A model generated the notes under the pieces. The model was not told the origin of the DNA, did not search any database, and worked only from the letters and a program-made list of their open reading frames with translations. A program made the position numbers and the translations under genes. From NCBI GenBank assembly GCA_905221345.1, contig CAJNCW010000012.1:1-29765 (forward strand): a stretch of DNA of 29,765 nucleotides. Direction: 5' to 3'. This stretch comes from a bacterium (GTDB lineage: Bacteria > Bacillota > Bacilli > Lactobacillales > Streptococcaceae). Shown piece by piece: positions 1 through 6,152 of this stretch; position 1 is the first letter of the stretch; each line of letters starts with the position of its first letter.

Positions 1-72
1 CTTCGATGCGCACCCGCATAGCGGGTGGTTTATTTGTCTCGCACCTGACGGAGCGAGACGGACTAATAGTCA
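1..72. mobile_element. Hairpin-rich end of an inserted element (possible IS200/IS605-type terminus)
   Basis: This GC-richer stretch interrupts the ABC permease gene. It has a perfect 7-bp stem with a 3-base loop (CACCCGC/GCGGGTG, positions 11-27). A second stem (GTCTCGC/GCGAGAC, about 36-59) continues inward as two G-C pairs after an A-A mismatch (T-T on the other strand). A short inverted repeat, GACTA-A-TAGTC, lies at 61-71. Subterminal hairpins with a mismatch or bulge, and no long terminal inverted repeats, are typical of IS200/IS605 elements, and TnpB guide RNAs are read from such ends. No transposase is visible because the window starts here, so the family is an inference. Confidence 0.35.
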
Positions 73-441
73 CATAACAAAATGACCAACTGAAAAGACA
101 ACTATAATTGATAGAAGGAAAGTCAGCAGAGTACTGAACAGTTTTGATACATAATATTCTATCATAGATACGGGAGAATGTTGAATCAATTTTTGCCAGT
201 TGTTTGTCTTGTCAGATTCGAGTGTGCTAGGAATGCTGAAAAAGGCGCTTGACATGATACTAAAGAGCGTCATGGCAAAAAGATAGGCTTGGAGAGCGAT
301 TTCTGGAATGTCTGACCCTGACATCATACCAGAGAATATAAGGTAAAACACACTTGGAAGTCCGATGGAAAGCAAGTAGTAGACTGCTTGCCGTTTCATC
401 AGAATGATTTCCACTTTCATGAGACTTGTCATATTTTTCAT
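70..441 (-). pseudogene. ABC-2 type permease, 3' truncated
   Basis: This is the membrane subunit of an ABC transporter, cut short. The first 122 or so codons are intact and contain three or four hydrophobic segments (residues about 15-40, 50-70 and 95-122). Permeases of this type are usually about 240 residues. The reading frame runs into the hairpin element and stops two codons later, so the second half is missing. The ATG at 439-441 is preferred because AAAGGAG lies just upstream; the upstream in-frame TTG is a poorer start. The gene follows its ATPase by 12 bases and belongs to the same operon. The product is probably non-functional. It could instead be a contig-edge artefact, because the junction lies close to the window end. 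Confidence 0.7.
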
Positions 442-453
442 CGTCAATCTCCT

Positions 454-1329
454 TTAGTCTTGAGTCGTTTCAAAGATACTATCTAAGAGAGTTCGATTGC
501 GAACTTCAATTTCTTCGATCGTGCAGCCCTGTTCTTGCAAGACTTTCCATACCTGGCTGGCTTCTTTGGTTGTGAAGGAAAGAGCATTTTGCTTGATTTC
601 AATCTCTTGAACTTGGTCTAAAGTGCTGATAAATTCCTGATAAGTTAGAGGTACTGTAAAATGTTTTTCTTGTTCTTCACCACGCATAGCATAAGGCGTC
701 GTATCACGAATCAATTCACCCTTGTGGAGTACCAAAATGCGGTCAGCCGTATGCTCCACCTCTTCGATATAGTGGGAAGAATAGACAATGGTGACACCAT
801 TTTTCTTTAATCGATTAACAATTTCCCAAAAGTGCTGACGTGTCGAGGTATCCATAGCAGCAGTTGGCTCGTCTAAAAATAGAATTTTCGGACGACCGAT
901 TAAAGTCAACACAAAAGAGAACAAGCGTTTTTGCCCACCAGACAACTTGCCCGCTAGCTGATTTTTCTGCTTGTCTGAGAATCTCAGCAAGTCATCAATT
1001 TCTTTGTCTGAAAGACTGTCAGGATAAAGTGACTTAAAAAATGATAGAAGTTCTTTCACTTTCAAGCTTTGGACAACTGCATTTTCTTGAGGCAAGACAG
1101 AAATAAGCTGCTTTAATCGAGGATCTGTTGGTGCAAATCCTTGAATGGCTATCTGACCTGAACTCATGAACTTGTCACCCAAGAGGCAATCAATTAAAGT
1201 TGTCTTTCCTGCTCCATTAGGACCAATCAAGGCGACACATTCTCCGTCATTGATTTCAAAAGAGATATCACGCAAGATCTCCTTGCCTTTTATTTTCTTA
1301 CTCAATTTCTCAACTTTAATCACAGTCAT
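454..1329 (-). CDS. ABC transporter ATP-binding protein (export type)
   Basis: This 291-residue soluble ATPase energises the permease encoded next to it. It shows a Walker A motif (GPNGAGKTT, about residue 36), a Q-loop region (LPQEN), the LSGGQ signature (about 130), Walker B (ILFLDEP, about 150) and a switch histidine in SSHYIEEVEH. The C-terminal 80 residues resemble the extra domain of antibiotic or lipid-export ATPases of the CcmA/YvfR/NatA type. The ATG at 1329 has an AAAGGAG site and overlaps the end of the upstream small gene by 14 bases, so translation is probably coupled. The substrate cannot be read from the sequence. With the partner permease truncated, this ATPase may have no membrane partner in this strain. 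Confidence 0.88.
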   Translation of the reverse strand: MTVIKVEKLSKKIKGKEILRDISFEINDGECVALIGPNGAGKTTLIDCLLGDKFMSSGQIAIQGFAPTDPRLKQLISVLPQENAVVQSLKVKELLSFFKSLYPDSLSDKEIDDLLRFSDKQKNQLAGKLSGGQKRLFSFVLTLIGRPKILFLDEPTAAMDTSTRQHFWEIVNRLKKNGVTIVYSSHYIEEVEHTADRILVLHKGELIRDTTPYAMRGEEQEKHFTVPLTYQEFISTLDQVQEIEIKQNALSFTTKEASQVWKVLQEQGCTIEEIEVRNRTLLDSIFETTQD

Positions 1330-1510
1330 GAGATTCTCCTTTCAACCACTCCATTCCCATAGGGAAAACGACAAAAATCATAAATCCAACCCCCCAAGCA
1401 CCACGAATGAATTGGCGAAGCAAGGTTTGGTCAAACCAACCAGTAAACATTTCCACTAACCATACCAAGAGTGACAGACCGATAAAGAGATAGATGATTG
1501 CTTTTTTCAT
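1316..1510 (-). CDS. Small membrane protein of the ABC operon
   Basis: This 64-residue protein has two hydrophobic segments (about residues 4-21 and 38-53) separated by a short amphipathic stretch. I do not recognise a named family. It sits between another small membrane protein and the ABC ATPase, overlapping both (by 4 and 14 bases), so the three are translated as a unit. Similar small two-helix proteins accompany ABC-2 exporters controlled by NarL-type two-component systems in streptococci. A role as an accessory or sensing subunit is inference only. Confidence 0.65.
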   Translation of the reverse strand: MKKAIIYLFIGLSLLVWLVEMFTGWFDQTLLRQFIRGAWGVGFMIFVVFPMGMEWLKGESHDCD

Positions 1511-1698
1511 TCCTCAAACTCCTTTTTCACATCTCTGACCAATTTCAAACCTTCTCTGACAAGCCAAGACATCATTCCAAAGCCAGCAAAGAGCTCCCAA
1601 GGAAAATGGTAGAAACCCTCGTCCAATCCTGAAAACATGAGATAGGTCATAACTCCTGCTGCTACTAAACTCACTGCGACAATCATTTTATTTTTCAT
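1507..1698 (-). CDS. Small membrane protein, first gene of the ABC operon
   Basis: This 63-residue protein has two predicted membrane segments (about residues 5-22 and 33-48) and a charged C-terminus rich in K, R and E, which would face the cytoplasm. No family is recognised. Its ATG at 1698 is preceded by GGAGGAAG, a strong ribosome binding site, and by a promoter at 1725-1753. It is therefore the first gene of the operon that continues through the second small protein, the ATPase and the broken permease. The next gene starts within its stop codon region (4-base overlap). Confidence 0.65.
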   Translation of the reverse strand: MKNKMIVAVSLVAAGVMTYLMFSGLDEGFYHFPWELFAGFGMMSWLVREGLKLVRDVKKEFEE

Positions 1699-1724
1699 TT
1701 CTTCTTCCTCCAGTTCCTACTTCA

Positions 1725-1753
1725 ATTATAGTCCTTTGAAGTTAGCGGAGCTA
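1725..1753 (-). promoter_or_regulatory. Promoter of the ABC operon
   Basis: A perfect -10 box TATAAT (1725-1730) lies 27 bases upstream of the first ATG. At 17-bp spacing the -35 region reads TAGCTC, a poor match. A good -10 with a poor -35 suggests dependence on an activator, which fits the palindrome just upstream. Confidence 0.6.
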
Positions 1754-1775
1754 GATGCTTCTGTCACCAGGAAAT

Positions 1776-1789
1776 ATGACAAATGTCAT
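1776..1789. promoter_or_regulatory. Perfect 14-bp palindrome, putative response-regulator site
   Basis: ATGACAAATGTCAT is fully self-complementary and is centred about 65 bases upstream of the expected transcription start. A further TGGTGACA lies between it and the promoter. NarL-family regulators of the DesR/LiaR type bind TGACA-like inverted repeats and often control such ABC exporters. The assignment is inference; the palindrome itself is plain in the sequence. It also abuts the fakA terminator. Confidence 0.5.
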
Positions 1790-1825
1790 AAAAAAAAGAA
1801 AGTTTCAAAATCAACTTTCTTTTTA
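1790..1825 (-). terminator. Terminator of the asp23-fakA operon
   Basis: On the minus strand the stem AAAGAAAGTT/AACTTTCTTT (10 bp, 8-base loop) is followed by an unbroken T run. It begins 14 bases after the fakA stop codon. Confidence 0.85.
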
Positions 1826-1838
1826 ATCTATTAAATTT

Positions 1839-3506
1839 TTATTCCACACTGAAAAGATATGGGTAAACTGGTTGTTGGCCTTGGTGAATCTCTACTTCAA
1901 CATCTTCAAATTCTTCTGCGATTTCTTGGGCAATTTCATTGGCAAGTTCTTCGCTTCCGTCTTCACCGACATAGAAAGTCACGATTTCACTATCTTCGTC
2001 CAACATATGTTTCAAAGTTTCAGTCAAGGTTTGGTGCATGTCAGGGTTTGACACAAGGATTTTGCCATCTACCATACCAAGATTGTCATTTTCATGGATT
2101 TCCAAACCATCGATAGTTGTGTCACGAACGGCAGTCGTTACACTACCGCTGATGACATCGCCAAGAGCTGCAGTCATTCGTTCTTTATTTTCTTCGATAG
2201 ACTTGCTTGGGTCAAAGGCAAGGAGGCTCGTCAACCCTTGAGGAATTGTACGTGCTTCTACCACAACAGCAGGTTGTTCAAGCACTTCAGCCGCAGACTG
2301 AGCTGCCATGAAGATATTTTTGTTGTTTGGCAAGAAGATAATGTTACGAGCATTGACCTGTTCAACAGCCTTGATAAAGTCTTCTGTTGAAGGGTTCATC
2401 GTCTGCCCGCCTTCGATGACATAATCCACACCTTGGGCACGGAAGATATCTGCTAAACCTTGACCAGCTACTACTGCGATAAGGGCATATTCCTTCTCTT
2501 CAGCTGGCTTGCTGACTTGTGCTGCTTCTTTTTCAACTTGTGCTTCGTGTTGGTTACGCATGTTGTCCACTTTAACCTTGACCAAGCTACCATATTTAAG
2601 TCCTTCTTGCATAACAAGACCTGGATCTTCTGTATGGACGTGAACTTTGACAATCTCATCATCGTTGACAACAAGTAGAGAATCCCCAAGGTCATTCAAG
2701 TAGTTACGGAATTCATCGTAGTCAAAGTCCTTAGAATAAGTTGGACCTTGTTTGAGAGCTACCATGATCTCCGTACAGTAACCGAAGGTAATATCTTCAG
2801 TTGCCACATGACCTGCTACAGACTTGTGGTGTTCTGCATTGATCATTTCACTCATGTTGGCAGGGGTTGCTACAAAGTCCTCAGAAGCGCTGTATTCTCC
2901 AGTAAGAGCTGAAAGGAAACCTTCGTAGATAAAGACCAAACCTTGACCACCAGAGTCTACCACACCAACTTCCTTAAGAACTGGAAGCATTTCTGGTGTC
3001 TTAGCTAGAGCTCTCTTAGCACCTTCCAAGGCTGCACGCATGACCTCAACAGCATCATCTGTCTCCTCGGCTTTTTTCTTAGCCCCAATGGCAGCACCAC
3101 GAGAAACTGTCAAAATAGTTCCCTCAACTGGTTTCATAACTGCTTTATAAGCTACTTCGACACCAGATTGGAAAGCAAGAGCCAAGTCTTGACCTGTTAA
3201 CTCGTCTTTATCTTTGATAGCTTGGGAGAATCCACGGAAAAGTTGAGAAGTGATAACCCCTGAGTTTCCACGCGCACCCATCAAGAGCCCCTTAGCAAGA
3301 ATGCTCGCCACTTCTCCAACTGTAGAAGCTGGCTTGTCTGCTACTTCTTTAGCACCATTTTCGATGGTCATTCCCATGTTTGTCCCAGTATCTCCATCTG
3401 GAACTGGAAAGACGTTTAATGAATTGACATATTCAGCTTGCTTATTCAAACGAGTTGATGCAGCCTGCACCATTTCTTGAAATAAGCTGGTAGTAATTTT
3501 TGACAC
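1839..3506 (-). CDS. fakA: Fatty acid kinase FakA (DAK2/DhaL domain protein)
   Basis: FakA phosphorylates fatty acids bound to FakB carrier proteins, feeding exogenous fatty acids into phospholipid synthesis through PlsX/PlsY. The 555-residue length is typical. The N-terminal DhaL kinase domain (about 1-200) has the metal/ATP motif DGDTGTNMG (about residues 37-45) and GARGNSGVI (about 78-86). The central part and the C-terminal 200 residues are the FakA-type middle and DegV-like regions. The start is GTG at 3506, with AGGAGAAT upstream, two bases after the stop of the asp23-family gene, so the two are translated together. No fakB is in the window. Older annotations call it a dihydroxyacetone kinase-like or YloV protein. 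Family assignment is firm. Confidence 0.9.
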   Translation of the reverse strand: MSKITTSLFQEMVQAASTRLNKQAEYVNSLNVFPVPDGDTGTNMGMTIENGAKEVADKPASTVGEVASILAKGLLMGARGNSGVITSQLFRGFSQAIKDKDELTGQDLALAFQSGVEVAYKAVMKPVEGTILTVSRGAAIGAKKKAEETDDAVEVMRAALEGAKRALAKTPEMLPVLKEVGVVDSGGQGLVFIYEGFLSALTGEYSASEDFVATPANMSEMINAEHHKSVAGHVATEDITFGYCTEIMVALKQGPTYSKDFDYDEFRNYLNDLGDSLLVVNDDEIVKVHVHTEDPGLVMQEGLKYGSLVKVKVDNMRNQHEAQVEKEAAQVSKPAEEKEYALIAVVAGQGLADIFRAQGVDYVIEGGQTMNPSTEDFIKAVEQVNARNIIFLPNNKNIFMAAQSAAEVLEQPAVVVEARTIPQGLTSLLAFDPSKSIEENKERMTAALGDVISGSVTTAVRDTTIDGLEIHENDNLGMVDGKILVSNPDMHQTLTETLKHMLDEDSEIVTFYVGEDGSEELANEIAQEIAEEFEDVEVEIHQGQQPVYPYLFSVE

Positions 3507-3508
3507 GA

Positions 3509-3874
3509 TTATTCTCCTACAACTTTGATATTTTGAATGTAGACATTCACAGTCTGAGCAGTGATTCCCAGTTGGTTTTCCAAACTAAAACGAACACGCT
3601 CTTGGATGTTTTTTGAGACTTCACTAATCTTTGTTCCGTAGCTCAAGACAGTATAAACATCAACTGCAATGCTGCCATCTTCGGCTGCCTTCACGACAAC
3701 ACCTTTTGCATAATTTTCCTTACCAAGAAGAGCTTGGAAATTATCTTTGAGGGTATTTTTGCTAGCCATACCGACCACACCAAAAATCTCAGTTGCTGCA
3801 CCACCTACAACGGTTGCAATCACTTCATCTGTCAGTTCGATTTGACCATCTTTTGTATTAATTTTTACAGTCAT
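3509..3874 (-). CDS. Asp23/Gls24 family envelope stress protein
   Basis: This 121-residue cytoplasmic protein is of the alkaline-shock Asp23 family (YloU-like). It has the usual opening that ends in EVIATVVGGAATEIFGVVG, a central stretch leading to VDVYTVLSYGTKI, and the C-terminal TVNVYIQNIKV. These proteins are linked to cell-envelope homeostasis. The pairing with fakA directly downstream is conserved in Firmicutes. I chose the ATG at 3872-3874, preceded by GAGGT, because the longer frame (15 more codons) starts within the -10 region of its own promoter and lacks a ribosome site. Confidence 0.85.
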   Translation of the reverse strand: MTVKINTKDGQIELTDEVIATVVGGAATEIFGVVGMASKNTLKDNFQALLGKENYAKGVVVKAAEDGSIAVDVYTVLSYGTKISEVSKNIQERVRFSLENQLGITAQTVNVYIQNIKVVGE

Positions 3875-3902
3875 TTTTTTTACCTCAACTAGTTGATACT
3901 CT

Positions 3903-3931
3903 ATTTTATCATATTTCATTCCAAGTGTAAA
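3903..3931 (-). promoter_or_regulatory. Promoter of the asp23-fakA operon
   Basis: The -35 TTTACA (3926-3931) and -10 TAAAAT (3903-3908) are 17 bp apart, with an extended TGA directly before the -10. This gives a leader of about 22 bases and rules out the longer start of the downstream gene. Confidence 0.75.
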
Positions 3932-3987
3932 AGCAGAATGCTGTATCGGCGGATATTTACTCTATTTTTCAAATGATTTTATCCTTA

Positions 3988-4020
3988 GAGCAAAAGAAAA
4001 AGACCAGTTAGGTCTTTTCA
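3988..4020 (-). terminator. Terminator of rpmB
   Basis: The stem AAAGACC/GGTCTTT with a 5-base loop is followed on the minus strand by a TTCTTTT tract. It starts 7 bases after the rpmB stop codon, so rpmB is monocistronic. Confidence 0.85.
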
Positions 4021-4026
4021 TTTTTA

Positions 4027-4215
4027 TTAAACGCGTTCAACTTTACCTGATTTCAAAGCACGAGCTGAAGCCCAAACTTTTTTAGGTTTACCATCAATAA
4101 GAACAGTAACTTTTTGAAGGTTTGGTTTTACGGCACGTTTTGTTTGGTTCATCGCGTGTGAACGGTTGTTTCCAGATACAGTCTTACGACCTGTAAAGTA
4201 ACATACTTTAGCCAT
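4027..4215 (-). CDS. rpmB: 50S ribosomal protein L28
   Basis: This 62-residue basic protein of the large ribosomal subunit opens with [20 protein letters not shown], the standard bacterial L28 start, and ends in [10 protein letters not shown]. It lacks the zinc-binding cysteines of the C+ form (only one cysteine, residue 5), as is usual in streptococci. GGAGGAAAA precedes the ATG. It is transcribed alone from a promoter at 4274-4302, ahead of the asp23-fakA unit, an arrangement also known in pneumococcus. Confidence 0.96.
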   Translation of the reverse strand: MAKVCYFTGRKTVSGNNRSHAMNQTKRAVKPNLQKVTVLIDGKPKKVWASARALKSGKVERV

Positions 4216-4228
4216 TATGTTTTCCTCC

Positions 4229-4260
4229 TATTAGATCTAATATAGCGGATGTGCTAGCAC
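4229..4260 (-). promoter_or_regulatory. Two palindromes in the rpmB leader
   Basis: A perfect 14-bp palindrome, TATTAGATCTAATA (4229-4242), ends directly against the GGAGG ribosome site of rpmB. GTGCTAGCAC (4251-4260) lies 8 bases further upstream, inside the transcribed leader. Hairpins here could affect ribosome access, as in autoregulated ribosomal-protein leaders. A protein-binding site is also possible. Confidence 0.35.
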
Positions 4261-4273
4261 CACATACCGTACT

Positions 4274-4302
4274 ATGTTATCACACTTTCCTGAATTTATC
4301 AA
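4274..4302 (-). promoter_or_regulatory. Promoter of rpmB
   Basis: The -35 TTGATA (4297-4302) and -10 TAACAT (4274-4279) are 17 bp apart, giving a leader of about 50 bases. Confidence 0.75.
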
Positions 4303-4320
4303 GAGAATTAAAATATTTTT

Positions 4321-4995
4321 TTATTTGACGTAAACAACACCAAGTTTACCAAAAGCAACTTCTCCGCGAATAATCAAGGTTTTGCTTGTTGGCGATACAG
4401 GAGCATCTGCCTTAGCTGCACCAAAGGATGTTTCTACTTTCAAATCGACACGCCAGTGTTGCGGAACATAGACAGTTGCATTACCAAAAGCCACTTCGAT
4501 ATTCAGTGTCGCGAAATCACCTAATATCTCTGCATTGTCATAATAGATTTTAGCATCTCCAAAAGCGACTTCCACTTGGTCAGCTACAAGATCTTGATCT
4601 TGCTTATAGAAAGTACCACTACCAAAAGCGACTTCCTTATCCGTGATAACTGTTCGTTCGCCGTTGTACCACCATTTTTTCCCATACCAAAACTTACTTG
4701 AGTGAGTGAGATAGCCAACACCTAACACTGCTAGGATACTAGCCCAAAATAAAGACTGATTTGGGATAGGCAAAATGTTATAAAAATGATTCGCAATCAT
4801 TAAGGCTACTAGAGCGGTAAACACTGCTGATGTCAGGTGACGACGAAGCAAAGCTTCAACTGATTGGTAGGCAAAAAAGACAATACCTAGTAAAGGCCAT
4901 ATTTTACCGTCCAAAGAAGGAATTCCAAAATTTCCTTGCAGCAAGATCCAAGCTGCTAGAACCAATAAAACAATACCAAATGCTTTCTTTTTCAT
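4321..4995 (-). CDS. LiaF-like transmembrane protein
   Basis: This 224-residue protein has an N-terminal membrane part with about four helices (residues 5-22, 28-48, 55-70 and 75-95) and a C-terminal domain of about 110 residues. The C-terminal domain carries five evenly spaced copies of EVAFG or a close variant (EVAFGSGTF, EVAFGDAKI, EVAFGNATV, ETSFGAAKA, EVAFGKLGV), the repeat pattern of the LiaF/VraT C-terminal beta domain (DUF2154). LiaF proteins restrain the envelope-stress LiaRS system. Here the partner is a LytTR regulator ending 5 bases upstream. A membrane-bound antagonist of that regulator is therefore likely, as in streptococcal LytTR regulatory systems. TGAGGT precedes the ATG and contains the TGA stop of the upstream gene, so translation is coupled. 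Confidence 0.8.
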   Translation of the reverse strand: MKKKAFGIVLLVLAAWILLQGNFGIPSLDGKIWPLLGIVFFAYQSVEALLRRHLTSAVFTALVALMIANHFYNILPIPNQSLFWASILAVLGVGYLTHSSKFWYGKKWWYNGERTVITDKEVAFGSGTFYKQDQDLVADQVEVAFGDAKIYYDNAEILGDFATLNIEVAFGNATVYVPQHWRVDLKVETSFGAAKADAPVSPTSKTLIIRGEVAFGKLGVVYVK

Positions 4996-5000
4996 ATCTT

Positions 5001-5447
5001 TTACCTCATGTTTCTTAGATTTTCTTTTAGGAGGGACTGGTAATGTCGTGATACATGAACCTCCTTGTGCGTCTGATAAAAGGAAATGGTGCCCGTTCCT
5101 GAAAAGGACTTGTCCACTGAGTAAATCTGACGGATGTTTGCGATCGTTGACTTGGAAACTCGACTAAAATAACGAGGCAAGATGGACTCTAACTCATAAA
5201 GTTTGAGACGAACTTCATAGGCTTCCTTTTGGTTATGAGCGTAGATCTTGCTCCCTTCTGTCTCAAAGAAGAGAATTTCTGACAGGTCTAGATAATATTC
5301 ACCTGTTCCCTTGTAAAAAGTCAACCTCGAAGCCTTTGACTCTTCCAAGAGTCGTTGCAAGTCTGCAATTTCATCTGTCAAAGTGGGGGTCTTGATGACA
5401 ATTTCAGTCTCCTCTAAATTGCCGTCAATCTCAATTCGTAACTTCAT
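5001..5447 (-). CDS. LytTR-type DNA-binding transcriptional regulator
   Basis: This 148-residue protein has a C-terminal LytTR domain (about residues 48-148). Recognisable parts are DLSEILFFETEGSKIYAH, the RLKLYELESIL helix, FSRVSKSTIANIRQI, and FSGTGTISF leading to HVSRHY. There is no receiver domain; the N-terminal 45 residues are short and rich in E, T and L. This is the layout of small LytTR regulatory-system activators that pair with a membrane inhibitor (HdrRM/BrsRM type), although the inhibitor here is LiaF-like rather than DUF3021. The ATG at 5445-5447 is used because AAAGGAG lies at good spacing; a GTG directly before it is the alternative. Phased repeats upstream of its own promoter suggest self-activation. 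Confidence 0.85.
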   Translation of the reverse strand: MKLRIEIDGNLEETEIVIKTPTLTDEIADLQRLLEESKASRLTFYKGTGEYYLDLSEILFFETEGSKIYAHNQKEAYEVRLKLYELESILPRYFSRVSKSTIANIRQIYSVDKSFSGTGTISFYQTHKEVHVSRHYQSLLKENLRNMR

Positions 5448-5467
5448 CACATCTCCTTTCTGACTCT

Positions 5468-5496
5468 ACTATATCAAAGCTAAGATAGGAAAACAA
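5468..5496 (-). promoter_or_regulatory. Promoter of the LytTR/LiaF-like pair
   Basis: The -35 TTGTTT (5491-5496) and -10 TATAGT (5468-5473) are 17 bp apart. The weak -35 fits activation from the adjacent repeats. Confidence 0.65.
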
Positions 5497-5508
5497 GAGC
5501 AAAAAAGC

Positions 5509-5536
5509 AAGTGGTCAATTTGAAGCAGTAAGTGGT
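5509..5536. promoter_or_regulatory. Two direct repeats 21 bp apart (putative LytTR binding sites)
   Basis: AAGTGGT occurs at 5509-5515 and again at 5530-5536. The longer matched pair is GCAAGTGGTCA versus GTAAGTGGTTG. The 21-bp period (9-bp sites with 12-bp spacing) is the geometry of AgrA, ComE and BlpR LytTR sites. The near repeat ends 12 bp upstream of the -35 box. Confidence 0.6.
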
Positions 5537-5560
5537 TGTAGGGTCGGCTTAACTTACATA

Positions 5561-6064
5561 TCAGAATAGGAAGAAAAGGAATCCCCACAACAGACCACAA
5601 GCATAGCCAACCAAGACATCCTTGGAATAATGAACACCCCCTAAAACCCTCACCAGTCCCAGTAAAGCTGAAAAGACCAAGCATACTAAGCCAACAGGTA
5701 GACTAGCATGCAGACAGGCCATGGAGATGATAGTTGCCGAAAAGACATGGCGACTGGGCATCGACTGTCCCGAACTATCTTTTTCAAGCAGGGGACAGAT
5801 GTCCCAAGTTTCATAGGGGCGTGGGTGGTTGATTTTCTTACGAAAAAGGGACAAAATCACAAAACCTGATGCAGGAATAAGCACATAAACCCCAACTTGC
5901 TTCCCAAGTCCTAATTGCAGATAAGTGGTGACTAGCAAGGTCAGATAGACCATAGGCATGGCGACTGTCATCAAACGATTGAAACTGCGTAATAGAAATA
6001 AAAGGGTGGGATAGCTGGTGAGTCTGGAGCTGATATTTCGATACCATTCTTGATAATTTTTCAT
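5561..6064 (-). CDS. PAP2-family membrane phosphatase
   Basis: This 167-residue integral membrane protein has five or so hydrophobic segments. The three parts of the phosphatidic-acid phosphatase signature are present: K-K-I-N-H-P-R-P (about residues 75-83), PSRH (about 103-106, a common variant of PSGH) and RVLGGVHYSKD (about 138-148), which includes the catalytic histidine. Members dephosphorylate lipid phosphates such as undecaprenyl pyrophosphate or phosphatidic acid; the substrate here is not determined. The first 46 codons lie inside a 228-bp tandem duplication, but this copy is full length and keeps its own promoter and a GAGAAG ribosome site. No terminator is apparent after it. Confidence 0.88.
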   Translation of the reverse strand: MKNYQEWYRNISSRLTSYPTLLFLLRSFNRLMTVAMPMVYLTLLVTTYLQLGLGKQVGVYVLIPASGFVILSLFRKKINHPRPYETWDICPLLEKDSSGQSMPSRHVFSATIISMACLHASLPVGLVCLVFSALLGLVRVLGGVHYSKDVLVGYACGLLWGFLFFLF

Positions 6065-6116
6065 TTATGCTTCTCATTCATTACTTTTTTGCCTACAGAT
6101 GAGGCGTTTGTCTTCT

Positions 6117-6145
6117 AGTATAGTGTAGAAAAAGAAGGCCGTCAA
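6117..6145 (-). promoter_or_regulatory. Promoter of the intact PAP2 gene, nested in a terminator
   Basis: The -35 TTGACG (6140-6145) is exactly the loop of the terminator hairpin. The -10 TATACT (6117-6122) follows at 17-bp spacing. The leader is about 46 bases. Confidence 0.75.
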
Positions 6146-6152
6146 GCCTTCT
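6126..6152 (-). terminator. Copy-1 terminator (shortened stem)
   Basis: AGAAGGC/GCCTTCT encloses TTGACG and is followed by TTTTTCT. In this copy only the inner 7 bp of the stem survive, because the duplication junction replaced the outer A-T pairs. Confidence 0.65.

Larger units (their letters stand above)
5925..6152. repeat. 228-bp tandem direct repeat, copy 1
   Basis: The 228 bases are identical to 6153-6380 with no mismatch on reading. The unit holds the first 46 codons of the PAP2 gene, its leader and promoter, and the terminator of the upstream ABC operon. No microhomology is visible at the junction: the bases flanking the two copies differ. Confidence 0.95.

Noticed and set aside
2471..2695. 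Open frames of 60-140 codons inside fakA, rpoB, rpoC and recA on either strand
   Set aside because: They are shadows of conserved genes, lack ribosome sites and show no recognisable families.
5838..6077. 79-codon open frame overlapping the PAP2 gene, and its copy at 6093-6305
   Set aside because: It is the same strand in another frame of the PAP2 coding sequence, duplicated with the 228-bp repeat; no ribosome site or family.
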